A stretch of 64,000 nt of DNA from Paenibacillus oryzisoli (GTDB taxonomy: Bacteria; Bacillota; Bacilli; Paenibacillales; NBRC-103111): positions 1 to 64,000 of the forward strand of contig NZ_LYPB01000088.1 of assembly GCF_001653565.1 (NCBI RefSeq). Direction: 5' to 3'. Positions 28,184 through 37,015 of the stretch are shown here, piece after piece (positions within the stretch are counted from its first letter, which is position 1; the number at the start of each line of letters is the position of its first letter). Both the position numbers and the translations under genes were made by a program. A model generated the notes under the pieces. It searched no databases and had not been told where the DNA came from. It was given only the letters and a program-made list of their open reading frames with translations.

Positions 28184-29011
28184 ATGGATAACAAAAAAAG
28201 TCTCAAAAAGATTATTATAACGATTCTGATGGCCCTCTTCGGGATCCTGTTCATGACTCCCTTCCTTTGGATGATTTCCGCTTCCATGAAGCCCGAGTTG
28301 GACGTATTCGTCTTCCCGATCCAATGGATTCCGAAACATTTTAATCTGATTGAAAATTATAAAACGGTATGGACGACGAAATTCCCCTTATACTATTGGA
28401 ATTCGATTAAGGTTTCTGTGATCACAACAGCATTATCCGTTCTGTTCTCATCCATGGCGGCTTATGCCTTCTCCAAAATTAAGTTCCGTGGTTCAACTGT
28501 TCTCTTTGTTCTCGTTCTTGCTATCTATATGATTCCAAGTCAGGCGATTCTGGTGCCGCAATTCCTTCTGCTTCGTTCGATGCACCTGTACGATACACAT
28601 CTAGGGCTTATTCTTTTAGGGTCTTTCAGCGTACTGGGAACATTCATGCTGCGTCAGTTCTACCTTGGTATCCATGATGAGTATATGGAGTCTGCTAGGA
28701 TTGATGGCGCTGGCCATGCACGCATTTTCTGGACGATCTGTACACCGCTTGTGCGTCCTGCGATTGCAACATATGCGATCCTGCGCTTTATCTGGACCTG
28801 GAATGATTACCAGAATCCGCTTATTTTCTTAAGAGACAAGTCGCTGTTCACACTTCCGTTAGGGATTCATTCCTTTGCAGATTTAAATGGTGAGTTCTAC
28901 TCCCTAATCATGGCGGCTTCCGTTTCTGCGATCTTGCCTTTGTTGATCATCTTCATCATTGGACAGAAGCAAGTTATCGAAGGGATCTCCATGGGTGGGG
29001 TGAAAGGTTAA
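28184..29011 (+). CDS. carbohydrate ABC transporter permease 2 (MalG type)
   Basis: This 275-aa protein has six membrane segments and the EAA loop YMESARIDGAGHARIFWTI. It is the second half of the CUT1 permease heterodimer. It starts at ATG 28184 behind GGAGG, 20 bases after permease 1, and ends with GISMGGVKG, a common C terminus for this family. Confidence 0.93.
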   Translation: MDNKKSLKKIIITILMALFGILFMTPFLWMISASMKPELDVFVFPIQWIPKHFNLIENYKTVWTTKFPLYYWNSIKVSVITTALSVLFSSMAAYAFSKIKFRGSTVLFVLVLAIYMIPSQAILVPQFLLLRSMHLYDTHLGLILLGSFSVLGTFMLRQFYLGIHDEYMESARIDGAGHARIFWTICTPLVRPAIATYAILRFIWTWNDYQNPLIFLRDKSLFTLPLGIHSFADLNGEFYSLIMAASVSAILPLLIIFIIGQKQVIEGISMGGVKG

Positions 29012-29055
29012 ACGTCAAGTCACTTACAAGCAAGATGTCAAAATAAGAGTGCATG

Positions 29056-29068
29056 AGGTTAAAATATT
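29056..29068 (+). promoter_or_regulatory. shared upstream element AGGTTAAAATATT (copy 2)
   Basis: This is the exact second copy of the 13-mer. It lies in the loop of an imperfect 11-bp hairpin (29049-29079, several G-T pairs). The hairpin has no T run, so an operator or mRNA processing site is more likely than a terminator. Confidence 0.4.
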
Positions 29069-29162
29069 GCCTCGTGTGCTCGAATGAAGTTTGTTACGAT
29101 TCGTGATGTAAAGGTTTTCAGTTAAACGCAACATATACAACTATCTTCTTGGAGGGGTTCAT

Positions 29163-30512
29163 ATGAAAAAGAGTTTACTCGTATTAAGCGGTGTTCTAGC
29201 TATCAGTGCTGCACTTGCAGGTTGTGGAAGTAAAAGCGAAGATAAACCAGCAGAAACGTCTGGTGGTGCAGCAACTTCGGGAACAAAAGCACCTGTTACG
29301 ATTAAAGTGCAAGGTTGGTACACAGAAGCACAAGGGAACTGGAACAAAACAGTTGAAGCTTACAATGCAACTCACCCAAACGTTAAAGTCGTTTATGAAA
29401 GCATGTCCGAGAAAGGTGATTCCCAAGAAGGCATGAAAAAGCTTGATCTACTAGCAGCTTCCGGCGAGCAAATGGACGTTGTGATGTACTCCAGTGCTTC
29501 TGACTTCGCACAACGTGTAGGTGCAGGGATTCTTGAGCCACTAGATGAGTATTTGAAAAAAGACAACATCGTTGTAAAAGACGAGTACAAACTTGATCCG
29601 ATCGTTAACGGCAAATACTATGCGTTGCCTGGTAAAATGATTGAATGGTTCGTTCTTTTGAACAAGGATAAATTAGATGCTGCTAAACTTCCAGTTCCGA
29701 CAGAATGGACTTGGAATGATTATGCAGAATACGCTAAGAAAATGACTTCGGGTGAAGGCGCAGCGAAACAATACGGTTCTTATTTCCATAACTGGAAAGA
29801 CTACGCACTTCTTGCTTTGAACAACAATATGGATAATCCTTACCTTGTGAAATCAGACGGTACAGAGAACATTGATAACCCGCAAGTTCGTTTCTCCTTG
29901 AACCTACGTAATCAAATGGAAAACGTAGATAAATCGTCCGTTCCTTACTTCGAAGTTGTTTCCCAAAAGATGGCTTACCGTGACGTATTCTACGCAGGTA
30001 AAACAGCGATGCTAGCAACCGGTAACTGGATGGTTGGTGAGCTTGCACTAAATGCTAAGTTCAACACAGTATTTGCTCCATATCCGAAATATGATGCAAA
30101 AGATACAAATGGTTTGACTGAAGTAGGTGCTGACTTCATGGGTGTAGCTGCAAACTCCAAGAACAAACAAGCTGCTTATGACTTCGTGAAATGGTACACA
30201 ACAGAAGGTATTCAAACACAAGGTCTGTTCTTCTCCGGTTGGAAAAAAGCGGATATTAACAAAAACGTAGAAGCAATCCTTGCAAGCGGTAAGCCAGATC
30301 AAGTTAAGTTCATCGACAAAACTTCCTTGCTGTCTACTTTAAAAGTGAACAAATCTACAAAATTGGTTGTTCCTCCAACTTACGCGTTGCAACAAGAGAA
30401 AGAATACACAACGCAAGTTGAATTGTTCTTAACGGGCAAGCAAGATCTAGAGAAAACAATTGCAACATCGAAAGCAAAAATTGAAGAAATCAGAAAAAGT
30501 AATGCTAAGTAA
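29163..30512 (+). CDS. sugar-binding lipoprotein of the ABC transporter
   Basis: This 449-aa protein has a lipoprotein signal peptide with lipobox LAGC (Cys21) followed by a low-complexity Ser/Thr/Ala linker. A family-1 solute-binding fold follows (VTIKVQGWYTEAQGNW... TAMLATGNWMVGEL). It delivers substrate to the two permeases. It has its own 150-base leader and a strong GGAGGGG site, consistent with higher expression than the permeases. Codon use is highly biased, as expected for an abundant protein. Confidence 0.94.
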   Translation: MKKSLLVLSGVLAISAALAGCGSKSEDKPAETSGGAATSGTKAPVTIKVQGWYTEAQGNWNKTVEAYNATHPNVKVVYESMSEKGDSQEGMKKLDLLAASGEQMDVVMYSSASDFAQRVGAGILEPLDEYLKKDNIVVKDEYKLDPIVNGKYYALPGKMIEWFVLLNKDKLDAAKLPVPTEWTWNDYAEYAKKMTSGEGAAKQYGSYFHNWKDYALLALNNNMDNPYLVKSDGTENIDNPQVRFSLNLRNQMENVDKSSVPYFEVVSQKMAYRDVFYAGKTAMLATGNWMVGELALNAKFNTVFAPYPKYDAKDTNGLTEVGADFMGVAANSKNKQAAYDFVKWYTTEGIQTQGLFFSGWKKADINKNVEAILASGKPDQVKFIDKTSLLSTLKVNKSTKLVVPPTYALQQEKEYTTQVELFLTGKQDLEKTIATSKAKIEEIRKSNAK

Positions 30513-30560
30513 TCAGTAACGATTCGGCTAGCTTTACTGGTATAATGTGTATAGGAAGCA

Positions 30561-30587
30561 AGAGGAGGCCATAGGCCCCTCTTTTTT
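30561..30587 (+). terminator. terminator between binding protein and kinase genes
   Basis: AGAGGAGGCC and GGCCCCTCT form a hairpin with an ATA loop, followed by six Ts. It lies before the preferred kinase start at 30619 and probably lowers readthrough from the abundant binding-protein message into the regulatory genes. Confidence 0.8.
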
Positions 30588-30618
30588 CCCATTTTATTGG
30601 GGAAGGCGGGAAACGTTA

Positions 30619-32409
30619 GTGCTGCAATGGTTTCGCACATTATCTCTTCGTAATAAATTAGTACTAACGATTCTAATTTGTCTGGTGTTACCGTCTATCG
30701 TATCCATGTACGTGTCGAATTTGTTTACACGGGATGCGGTTCGAACGCAAGTGGCAGACAATGCAAGGCAATCGATGCGGATTGCCAGTCAAATTGTTAA
30801 TGGTCAAATGAAGAATATGTTACATATGATGAATTTCATTCAGTTTGATGTGGATATTCGGGAACCTATATTGAACTTAAGTCACGCCGATGATAAAACT
30901 CCCATTGGAGACCTTTATATCAGTAAGACAACGATAGATAATCGGATCGCTACGTTCATTGGTCCGCTGGAAAATTTAGTTGTTACATTGCTTCTCCCGA
31001 ATGGGCAGTATTATGCGACCTACATGACGACGAATTTTGATCCGAAGTCCTTTTTTGAGAAGGCGTGGATGCAGGATATCATGCAGTCAGGCGGATATAG
31101 TGCGAAGTGGATTGGGGCTGAGCCCAATTACAGTCAGCAGTCCTCACAATCCTATTTATTAGAAGCTGTGAAGCCACTTCGTCTCAATGGTGCTACTTAC
31201 GGGTATGTGATTGTTGGTCTTGAAACGAGTGTTCTGCAGAAATTATTTGCGCAATATGAAGATAATGAATCTATGGTTATCATTGATACACAAGGAAAAA
31301 TTCTGGTAGATAAGGATTTAAGTCGGATTGGTAAGCCTTTTGCCTATTATGATCAACTTCCTACGGAAGAAGGCTCGTCCTTTGTGAAGGTAGCTGGTGA
31401 AGAATATATCATGCAGAGTGCCCAAGTCACGCCGGAATGGAAACTCGTCAATATGACGCCGTATAAATCGGCTGCTCAGCAAATCCAGTCTTTTCGAAAA
31501 ACGGATTTCGGTATCCAATTAATGTTTCTTATTTTGTTCGCAATTGTACTACTCTATGTGGTACGTACATTGACGAAGCCGATCGCGAAGCTTGTCCAAA
31601 CGGTAGTGCGAATCGAGTCTGGTCAATTGAGTGAACGTTCTAACATTAACGGCGGGGATGAAGTGGGTCGGCTGGGCTATGTGTTTGATCGTATGATCGA
31701 TCGGATCGAGTTGACGCTTTTCGAGAATAAACGAGAGCAAGAACTTAAGCGTAAGGCAGAGCTAGCGATGCTGCAGGCCCAGATTAATCCGCATTTTCTT
31801 TTTAATGTATTGAACTCGATTCGGTTGAAAATCATGATGAAAGGCGACGAAGAGAACGCTGAATTGATCAGCTCATTGTCTGCCCTTTTGCGGATGACCA
31901 TCAATCGCAATAACGAATACATCACGCTCCATGAAGAGATTGGGATTAACGAGCACTATGTTCGTTTATTGAATTCGAGGCATGGCGATCGAGTTGTCCT
32001 GCGCGTATCCGCGGCTTCTGACACGCTGCTTATTCAGATTCCGCGTTTCCTGCTGCAGCCACTCATTGAGAATGCGTATATTCACGGTCTCAAAAGTAAA
32101 GCAGGTGAAATCACGATTGTTTCTCGCCTTGCTGAGGATGGCAGATTGCAGGTGGAGATTCAGGATTCGGGAGTTGGCATGACACCAGAGCGGTTGTTAG
32201 AGCTTCGCTCTCATTTGGAAGCTACACCGATTAAGCCTGTAACGGAGGAAAAGAGCAGTCCTTCTCTATCGGGGATCGGGTTACATAATGTGTTTGAACG
32301 ACTTCGGATGATTTATGGTCATCAATTCGATTATGATATTGAAAGCAGTTTGGGAGAGGGCACTCAAATTATTCTGCGTTTTCCACAGCAACCTGAGAAA
32401 GAGGTGTGA
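30619..32409 (+). CDS. YesM-type sensor histidine kinase
   Basis: This 596-aa kinase has one N-terminal membrane segment, an extracellular sensor of about 250 residues, a second segment (LMFLILFAIVLLYVV) and HAMP. The His_kinase family core has PHFLFN (H392), and the HATPase domain has IENAYIHGL and GIGLHNVFERL. It would sense an extracellular sugar, possibly through the binding protein, and phosphorylate the next gene's product. GTG 30619 behind GGAAGGCGGG is preferred; the ATG at 30547 would put a terminator hairpin inside the coding region. Confidence 0.9.
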   Translation: MLQWFRTLSLRNKLVLTILICLVLPSIVSMYVSNLFTRDAVRTQVADNARQSMRIASQIVNGQMKNMLHMMNFIQFDVDIREPILNLSHADDKTPIGDLYISKTTIDNRIATFIGPLENLVVTLLLPNGQYYATYMTTNFDPKSFFEKAWMQDIMQSGGYSAKWIGAEPNYSQQSSQSYLLEAVKPLRLNGATYGYVIVGLETSVLQKLFAQYEDNESMVIIDTQGKILVDKDLSRIGKPFAYYDQLPTEEGSSFVKVAGEEYIMQSAQVTPEWKLVNMTPYKSAAQQIQSFRKTDFGIQLMFLILFAIVLLYVVRTLTKPIAKLVQTVVRIESGQLSERSNINGGDEVGRLGYVFDRMIDRIELTLFENKREQELKRKAELAMLQAQINPHFLFNVLNSIRLKIMMKGDEENAELISSLSALLRMTINRNNEYITLHEEIGINEHYVRLLNSRHGDRVVLRVSAASDTLLIQIPRFLLQPLIENAYIHGLKSKAGEITIVSRLAEDGRLQVEIQDSGVGMTPERLLELRSHLEATPIKPVTEEKSSPSLSGIGLHNVFERLRMIYGHQFDYDIESSLGEGTQIILRFPQQPEKEV

Positions 32410-32412
32410 CCT

Positions 32413-34035
32413 ATGTACACCGTCATGATTGTAGATGATGATATCCCCGTTCTTGAATTTCTGGAGACCACGATTCAGTGGGAAGCCCTTGGTTACCAAT
32501 TGACTGGCGTGTATGCGAACCCGTTGGATGCACAGAAGGCAGGCAAGCATGCCAAAATAGATGTATTGATCAGCGATATTGGGATGCCTGACATCAATGG
32601 GCTGGAGTTGATCAAGTCCCTCCGTGAGGACGATCCGAATCTGAAGGCAGTGATCCTCTCCTGTCATGATGAATTCCATTATGCGCAGGCGGCTGTTAAG
32701 CTTTCGGTGAGTGAATACATCTTGAAGGAAACGATGAACGTCAGCAATATCACGGAAGTGTTGACCAGGCTCAAGGAGCAATTGGATGCGGAGGATCGGC
32801 AACAATCGAAGAGTCGCAAGCTCGAGAAAGAGGTCTCACAGCAACGCGGCGCGTTGAAGCGCCAGTTCATCCGAAGTACGGTGAATGAGCCTTTATTTGA
32901 TGCGGCGGACTGGAGCGCCAAAGCGGCTGACTTCGGCATTCAGCTGAATAAACATGCTGTCTTGCCTGTATTCGGTTATGCCAATCGGGTGAAAGAGGCG
33001 AACAGTCGATTCCAGTCGACAGATTTATTCGAGTATACGATTCAAAATATTGTGGAAGAGCTGCTCGTGGATCAAAAGGAAGTGACCTTATTCACCTACA
33101 ATACAGGGGAAATTGTGTTGTTATTCCCGCATTTCTCGGAGCTGCATGTGAATAACAGCCAAAAGATGGAGCAAACGCTGCGACAGCTGCAGGCTTGCTT
33201 GCAGAAGTATGCGAAAATCTCATTTTCGTTCATGACAGGAACGCCAGTGAAAGATGTTCGGGCATTGAAGGATCAACTGATCCGCATGATAGAGGCTAGA
33301 GCGATTCGCTTCTATATGCCGGAGTCTTCAATCAGCAAGCTCGATCATTTGCGGGAAGGATTCGGGGATGGAGGAGAGCTGCTCGCTCAGTATGCACAGG
33401 CGTTGGATGAATTCCGCGGTGTCGTGTTCGATGAGCGTGCAGAAGGGGTTGATGCATTCGTCTCGAAGTGGGTCGATTTCATCCAGTACAATCGGTTCCG
33501 CCCCCTTGAGGTGAAGGATTGGCTGCTCAAAATGATCCTCGACGTGCGCATGCGGCTGAAGTCGCTGCAGCACTATCAATCGACGTTCTCTTCCGAGTTG
33601 ATTCATCACGATGTACACGAGTTATCTTCCATCCGCGAAATGGAGCTATGGCTGAAGGATTATTTGCAGCAAGCCATCGAGTGGGCTGGACAAGTGTATC
33701 GGGAGTCGCATAATCGTGAGATTCTGGAATGTCAGCGGTTCGTCTACAACCATCTCGATACGAAAATATCACTGGAAGACGCTGCCGCGCATCTCCATCT
33801 GCACCCGAGCTACTTAAGTCGCTTGTTCAAGCGGGAGACGGGCGAGAACTTCATCGAGTACGTGACGCGGATGAAGATGGAGAAAGCGAAGGAACTGCTA
33901 GAGATCACGGACAAAAGCGTGGAACAAATCTCGGACATGCTCGGCTACGAGAACAAGAACTACTTCGGTAAGCTGTTCAAGGCGCATACGGGCTTCGTGC
34001 CGAATGCTTATCGAGGGCAGACGAAGGGGAGTTAA
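32413..34035 (+). CDS. YesN-type response regulator with AraC DNA-binding domain
   Basis: This 540-aa protein has an N-terminal receiver (acidic VDDD, phospho-acceptor D55 in LISDIGMPDINGLEL), a long central region, and a C-terminal AraC pair of HTH units (about 435-535; LHLHPSYLSRLFKRETGENF and GYENKNYFGKLFK). It is 3 bases after the kinase and forms its cognate pair. It should activate the transporter genes; the repeated AGGTTAAAATATT element is a candidate target. Confidence 0.93.
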   Translation: MYTVMIVDDDIPVLEFLETTIQWEALGYQLTGVYANPLDAQKAGKHAKIDVLISDIGMPDINGLELIKSLREDDPNLKAVILSCHDEFHYAQAAVKLSVSEYILKETMNVSNITEVLTRLKEQLDAEDRQQSKSRKLEKEVSQQRGALKRQFIRSTVNEPLFDAADWSAKAADFGIQLNKHAVLPVFGYANRVKEANSRFQSTDLFEYTIQNIVEELLVDQKEVTLFTYNTGEIVLLFPHFSELHVNNSQKMEQTLRQLQACLQKYAKISFSFMTGTPVKDVRALKDQLIRMIEARAIRFYMPESSISKLDHLREGFGDGGELLAQYAQALDEFRGVVFDERAEGVDAFVSKWVDFIQYNRFRPLEVKDWLLKMILDVRMRLKSLQHYQSTFSSELIHHDVHELSSIREMELWLKDYLQQAIEWAGQVYRESHNREILECQRFVYNHLDTKISLEDAAAHLHLHPSYLSRLFKRETGENFIEYVTRMKMEKAKELLEITDKSVEQISDMLGYENKNYFGKLFKAHTGFVPNAYRGQTKGS

Positions 34036-34068
34036 GTGGCTGTCAGGCTCGCTACGATCAGCAATAGT

Positions 34069-34108
34069 AACACTGAAAACTGCAGATATGCAGTTTTCAG
34101 TGTTTTTT
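34069..34108 (+). terminator. terminator after the sugar-transport regulators
   Basis: AACACTGAAAACTGCA and TGCAGTTTTCAGTGTT form a perfect 16-bp stem around GATA, followed by a T run. Confidence 0.93.
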
Positions 34109-34265
34109 GTGCTAGCGGCACCCTTGGCTGGCTGCCGTTACAGTTGCAAGGCAGAAGCGAAGTGCATCAGAGCGCAGGCTCCACTGCAGTTCCAGCGTAG
34201 AAGTAGACTTCTGCGCCCACCCCCGTCTCACGCTGACTCCCACTTCAATTCTGACTCTAACTCTC

Positions 34266-34404
34266 GGCAAAAATGCGAAAAGGTATCTATTATCTCAAAA
34301 ACCGAGCAAATATAGGGAATTGATGCAAAAAGGCAACCTTTTTCGCTTCTAAAGCCGATTCGACCCTATTTCAGCCAAAATAAGTGCCTTTTCGCATTTT
34401 TGCC
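34266..34404. repeat. 139-bp palindromic intergenic element
   Basis: GGCAAAAATGCGAAAAGGT (34266-34284) matches the reverse complement of 34386-34404 at 18 of 19 positions. An internal AAAAAGGCAACCTTTTT dyad lies near 34331. The three related GCRAAAAGG blocks are about 50 and 58 bases apart, so the layout recalls the four-module element but the motif is different. No gene is seen. Confidence 0.6.
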
Positions 34405-34449
34405 CATTGAAATCAATTGGAAAGCAATAAATATGTGCCTATTTGAATC

Positions 34450-34665
34450 TTTGGTTGGAGTTGGGGTGGCTGGATCTGATGTTGAAGAGTAGTAGCGAGT
34501 GAGAAATGAGTAATGTGGAATGGGTTGGAGTAGAGTGTGAATGAGAAGGGGAGAGTAAAAGTGTGAAAAGAAGAGAGTAGTAGTGAGAGAATAATGAGTA
34601 AAGTGGATGGGGAAGTAAGAGTAGATGTGGTAATAGAGAGTAGTGCACCGAAAGAGGGCACGGTG
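34450..34665. other. purine-rich noncoding tract
   Basis: About 215 bases are strongly enriched in A and G on the + strand, made of GAGTAG, GTGAGAG and similar words. The only open frames, on the opposite strand, are Ser/Thr/Leu/His low-complexity and not credible. It lies between the palindromic element and the ArsR gene. Confidence 0.6.
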
Positions 34666-34679
34666 ATGGCCCCCCTGTG

Positions 34680-34976
34680 TCACTTTGGCAACTGAGTATC
34701 CGAACTGGAATCGTAGGCATTGAGAATGGAGTGAAGCAGACCAGGGAATTTTTCATCTAAGTCATTTTTGCGTAATGACAAGAAGCGTTGTGTTCCTTGC
34801 ACGCGGACGTTGACAACCCCAGCTTCACGCATCGTGCGGACATGATGAGACATTGTTGATTTCACGACACTAACCTCAATGCCACCACATGTACACTCCC
34901 CTAGTTTGTGGAGCTCTGAGACGATAGATAATCGGATGGGATCGCTTAACGCATAGAGGACGGATGAGAGATGCAT
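34680..34976 (-). CDS. ArsR-family transcriptional regulator
   Basis: This protein of 98 aa from ATG 34976 has a winged helix with LSDPIRLSIVSEL and the recognition region STMSHHVRTMREAGVV. A CTCGG segment near residue 29 could be redox- or metal-sensitive. The only good ribosome site, AAGGAGG (35016-35022), sits before in-frame ATC/ATA codons at about 35009. Starting there would add 11 residues reading KVLFHPDKAD, which suit this family, so a non-ATG start is likely. It is divergent from the Old Yellow Enzyme gene and probably represses it. Confidence 0.88.
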   Translation of the reverse strand: MHLSSVLYALSDPIRLSIVSELHKLGECTCGGIEVSVVKSTMSHHVRTMREAGVVNVRVQGTQRFLSLRKNDLDEKFPGLLHSILNAYDSSSDTQLPK

Positions 34977-35169
34977 ATCCGCTTTGTCTGGGTGAAATAG
35001 TACTTTTATGATGTTTCCTCCTTGTTAAAGCTTAGTGATTGCATTTTACCATATTGCATGCTATATTTCTATTGTTCGATAACAATCGAACTAAATAACC
35101 TCATACTTAGAATTCGTAACACACGTTAGTAGCTAACGATATAGAAAAATATGGAGTGGAGGAAAGACG

Positions 35170-36291
35170 ATGACGAAAACCAATCAAGAGACGCACTCTG
35201 CCGAGGCATTGTTTAAACCTTTTACAAATGAAAATCTTAACTTAGCGAATCGAATCGTGATGGCACCGATGACGCGAGCCTTCTCGCCAGGAGCTGTTCC
35301 TGGGCAGGATGTGGTGGATTATTATCGTCGCCGCGCGGAGAATGGTGTTGGCCTTATAATTACTGAAGGTACGTTGATCAATCATCCAGCCGCAACGGAT
35401 AATCCCAATATCCCTAACATTCATGGCGAGGAAGCACTGGCAGGTTGGAAACGCGTCGTTGACGCTGTCCATGAAGCTGGTGGACGCATTGTACCGCAGC
35501 TATGGCATGTCGGAATGACTCGTAAGAATGGTTCGCTTCCTCATCCAGAAGCGCCTTCGATTGGACCATCTGGTCTCACGTTAACAGGTGAGAAAGTGAA
35601 TGAACCCATGACGCAAGCGGAGATCGATCAAGTCGTTCAAGCTTTTGCGCAAGCGGCCGCAGATGCGAAGCGGATTGGTTTTGATGGCATTGAGATCCAT
35701 GGTGCTCATGGTTACTTGATTGATCAGTTCCTATGGGAGAGAACGAATCACCGCACGGATAAGTACGGTGGCAGTATGTTGGAGCGCACACGATTTGCCG
35801 TTGAAATCATTGAAGCTTGCCGCCGCGCAGTAGGGCCGGATTTCCCAATTATCATTAGGCTGTCGCAATGGAAATCGGCCGAATATACAGCTAAGCTTGC
35901 CGATACGCCTGAGCTGCTTGGTGAATTACTTGCACCACTCGTCGAGGCTGGCGTAGATATATTCCACTGCTCCACTCGCAGGTTCTGGGAACCCGAGTTC
36001 GAAGGATCTACACTGAATTTTGCCGGATGGGTGAAAAAATTAACAGGCAAACCTACAATTACCGTGGGATCCGTTGGTTTAGATGATGAGTTCATGGGCT
36101 CTTTCAGAGGGAAGAGCGCAGGTACGGCTGATATCAACGAACTGCTTGTTCGTCTTGAGCAGAACGAATTCGATCTCGTTGCTATTGGACGGGCGCTGTT
36201 GGTTGACCCTGCTTGGGCTGACAAAGTTCGTGGCGGTCGGTTTGACGAATTGCTGCCATTCACCGCTGATGCTCTACAACGTTTATATTAA
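35170..36291 (+). CDS. Old Yellow Enzyme-family NADH:flavin oxidoreductase
   Basis: This 373-aa FMN-dependent ene-reductase has a TIM barrel with NRIVMAPMTR at the N terminus, LIITEGT, the substrate-anion pair region GIEIHGAHGYLIDQFLW, and DKYGGS with ERTRF. The C-terminal FMN phosphate site is IGRALLVDP. It reduces activated C=C bonds of electrophiles such as quinones, enals and nitro-compounds. It is divergent from an ArsR regulator, an arrangement common for electrophile-inducible OYE genes. Confidence 0.93.
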   Translation: MTKTNQETHSAEALFKPFTNENLNLANRIVMAPMTRAFSPGAVPGQDVVDYYRRRAENGVGLIITEGTLINHPAATDNPNIPNIHGEEALAGWKRVVDAVHEAGGRIVPQLWHVGMTRKNGSLPHPEAPSIGPSGLTLTGEKVNEPMTQAEIDQVVQAFAQAAADAKRIGFDGIEIHGAHGYLIDQFLWERTNHRTDKYGGSMLERTRFAVEIIEACRRAVGPDFPIIIRLSQWKSAEYTAKLADTPELLGELLAPLVEAGVDIFHCSTRRFWEPEFEGSTLNFAGWVKKLTGKPTITVGSVGLDDEFMGSFRGKSAGTADINELLVRLEQNEFDLVAIGRALLVDPAWADKVRGGRFDELLPFTADALQRLY

Positions 36292-36330
36292 GCCGTCAGA
36301 CTCGTGGAACGCGCTGTCTGGCTATAAGGA

Positions 36331-36369
36331 AACAAGGCAACCGGATGATCCGGCTGCCTTGTTTTTTTG
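36331..36369 (+). terminator. terminator after the OYE gene
   Basis: AACAAGGCAACCGG pairs with CCGGCTGCCTTGTT around ATGAT, followed by seven Ts. Confidence 0.92.
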
Positions 36370-36403
36370 CGCTTCGTCCGTGTAAACGCCTCCCGCATCG
36401 GAA

Positions 36404-36592
36404 TAACTGGAAAATCTCCATCTAATTTTGTGATTTTCGAGGTATTTGTTGAAATAACTGGAAAAAATGCAGCTAAATTTGCCCATTCTCGCCATTTTCA
36501 TGGGATAGCGATGAATTACCTGTACTTTTTCCATCTAAATCTAATTTATAGGGATAATTGCTCCAAATAACTGTATAAATTCCATTTAAATG
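36404..36592. repeat. four-module palindromic intergenic element, copy 2
   Basis: Modules start at 36404, 36455, 36516 and 36568 (spacing 51, 61, 52), for example TAACTGGAAAAAATGCAGCT and TAACTGTATAAATTCCATTT. Sequence and spacing match the copies at 15040 and 43346. No gene is present. Confidence 0.75.
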
Positions 36593-36596
36593 TCGG

Positions 36597-36830
36597 AGGA
36601 GGGGCTGATGATGGGAATGAGTGAGGGAAAGCAGGGGATGGAAATGAGCAGAGTGGAGCTGGTGAGTTGACGGCAGTTGGATGAGTGGTTTGAGAGTAGA
36701 AGGTGAGCAGGCAGATGAACAAAGCTCGGATTAGCTGGAGGGGAGGTGGGAGTAGCTAGAGAGTAGCTGGTGAGTTGAGGATAAATGGGCGAGATTAGCA
36801 GGTGGGTAGCTTTAGGCAGAATCTAAAGTT
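36597..36830. other. purine-rich noncoding tract
   Basis: G/A-rich words such as GAGTAGCTGGTGAG and AGCAGGTGGG repeat irregularly, resembling the tract at 34450. No ribosome site or conserved frame is seen. The remaining bases to 37015 are AT-rich and presumably hold the promoter of the next gene. Confidence 0.5.
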
Positions 36831-37015
36831 TTTTGGAAAAATCTCTAATTATTTGGTTTTGGGCACAAATTTCCATGTGTTTACAATAAAATAGCAAATT
36901 TCGCAATTATCCTATGGTAAAATAAGGTGGTTCTTAGATAGCTTGTCTGTCCGATAAGTTATTTGCTTATGTAGAAAAGATTTTGACTCGGCCTATTAGC
37001 TAAGGAGGAATTGTA

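Noticed and set aside
30547-30618. 24-codon N-terminal extension of the YesM-type kinase
   Set aside because: It would place a strong intrinsic terminator inside the coding region; GTG 30619 has its own ribosome site and gives a normal kinase N terminus.
34366-34756. Ser/Thr/His/Tyr-rich - strand frames of 82-105 codons
   Set aside because: They are antisense to a purine-rich tract and are low-complexity in all three frames.
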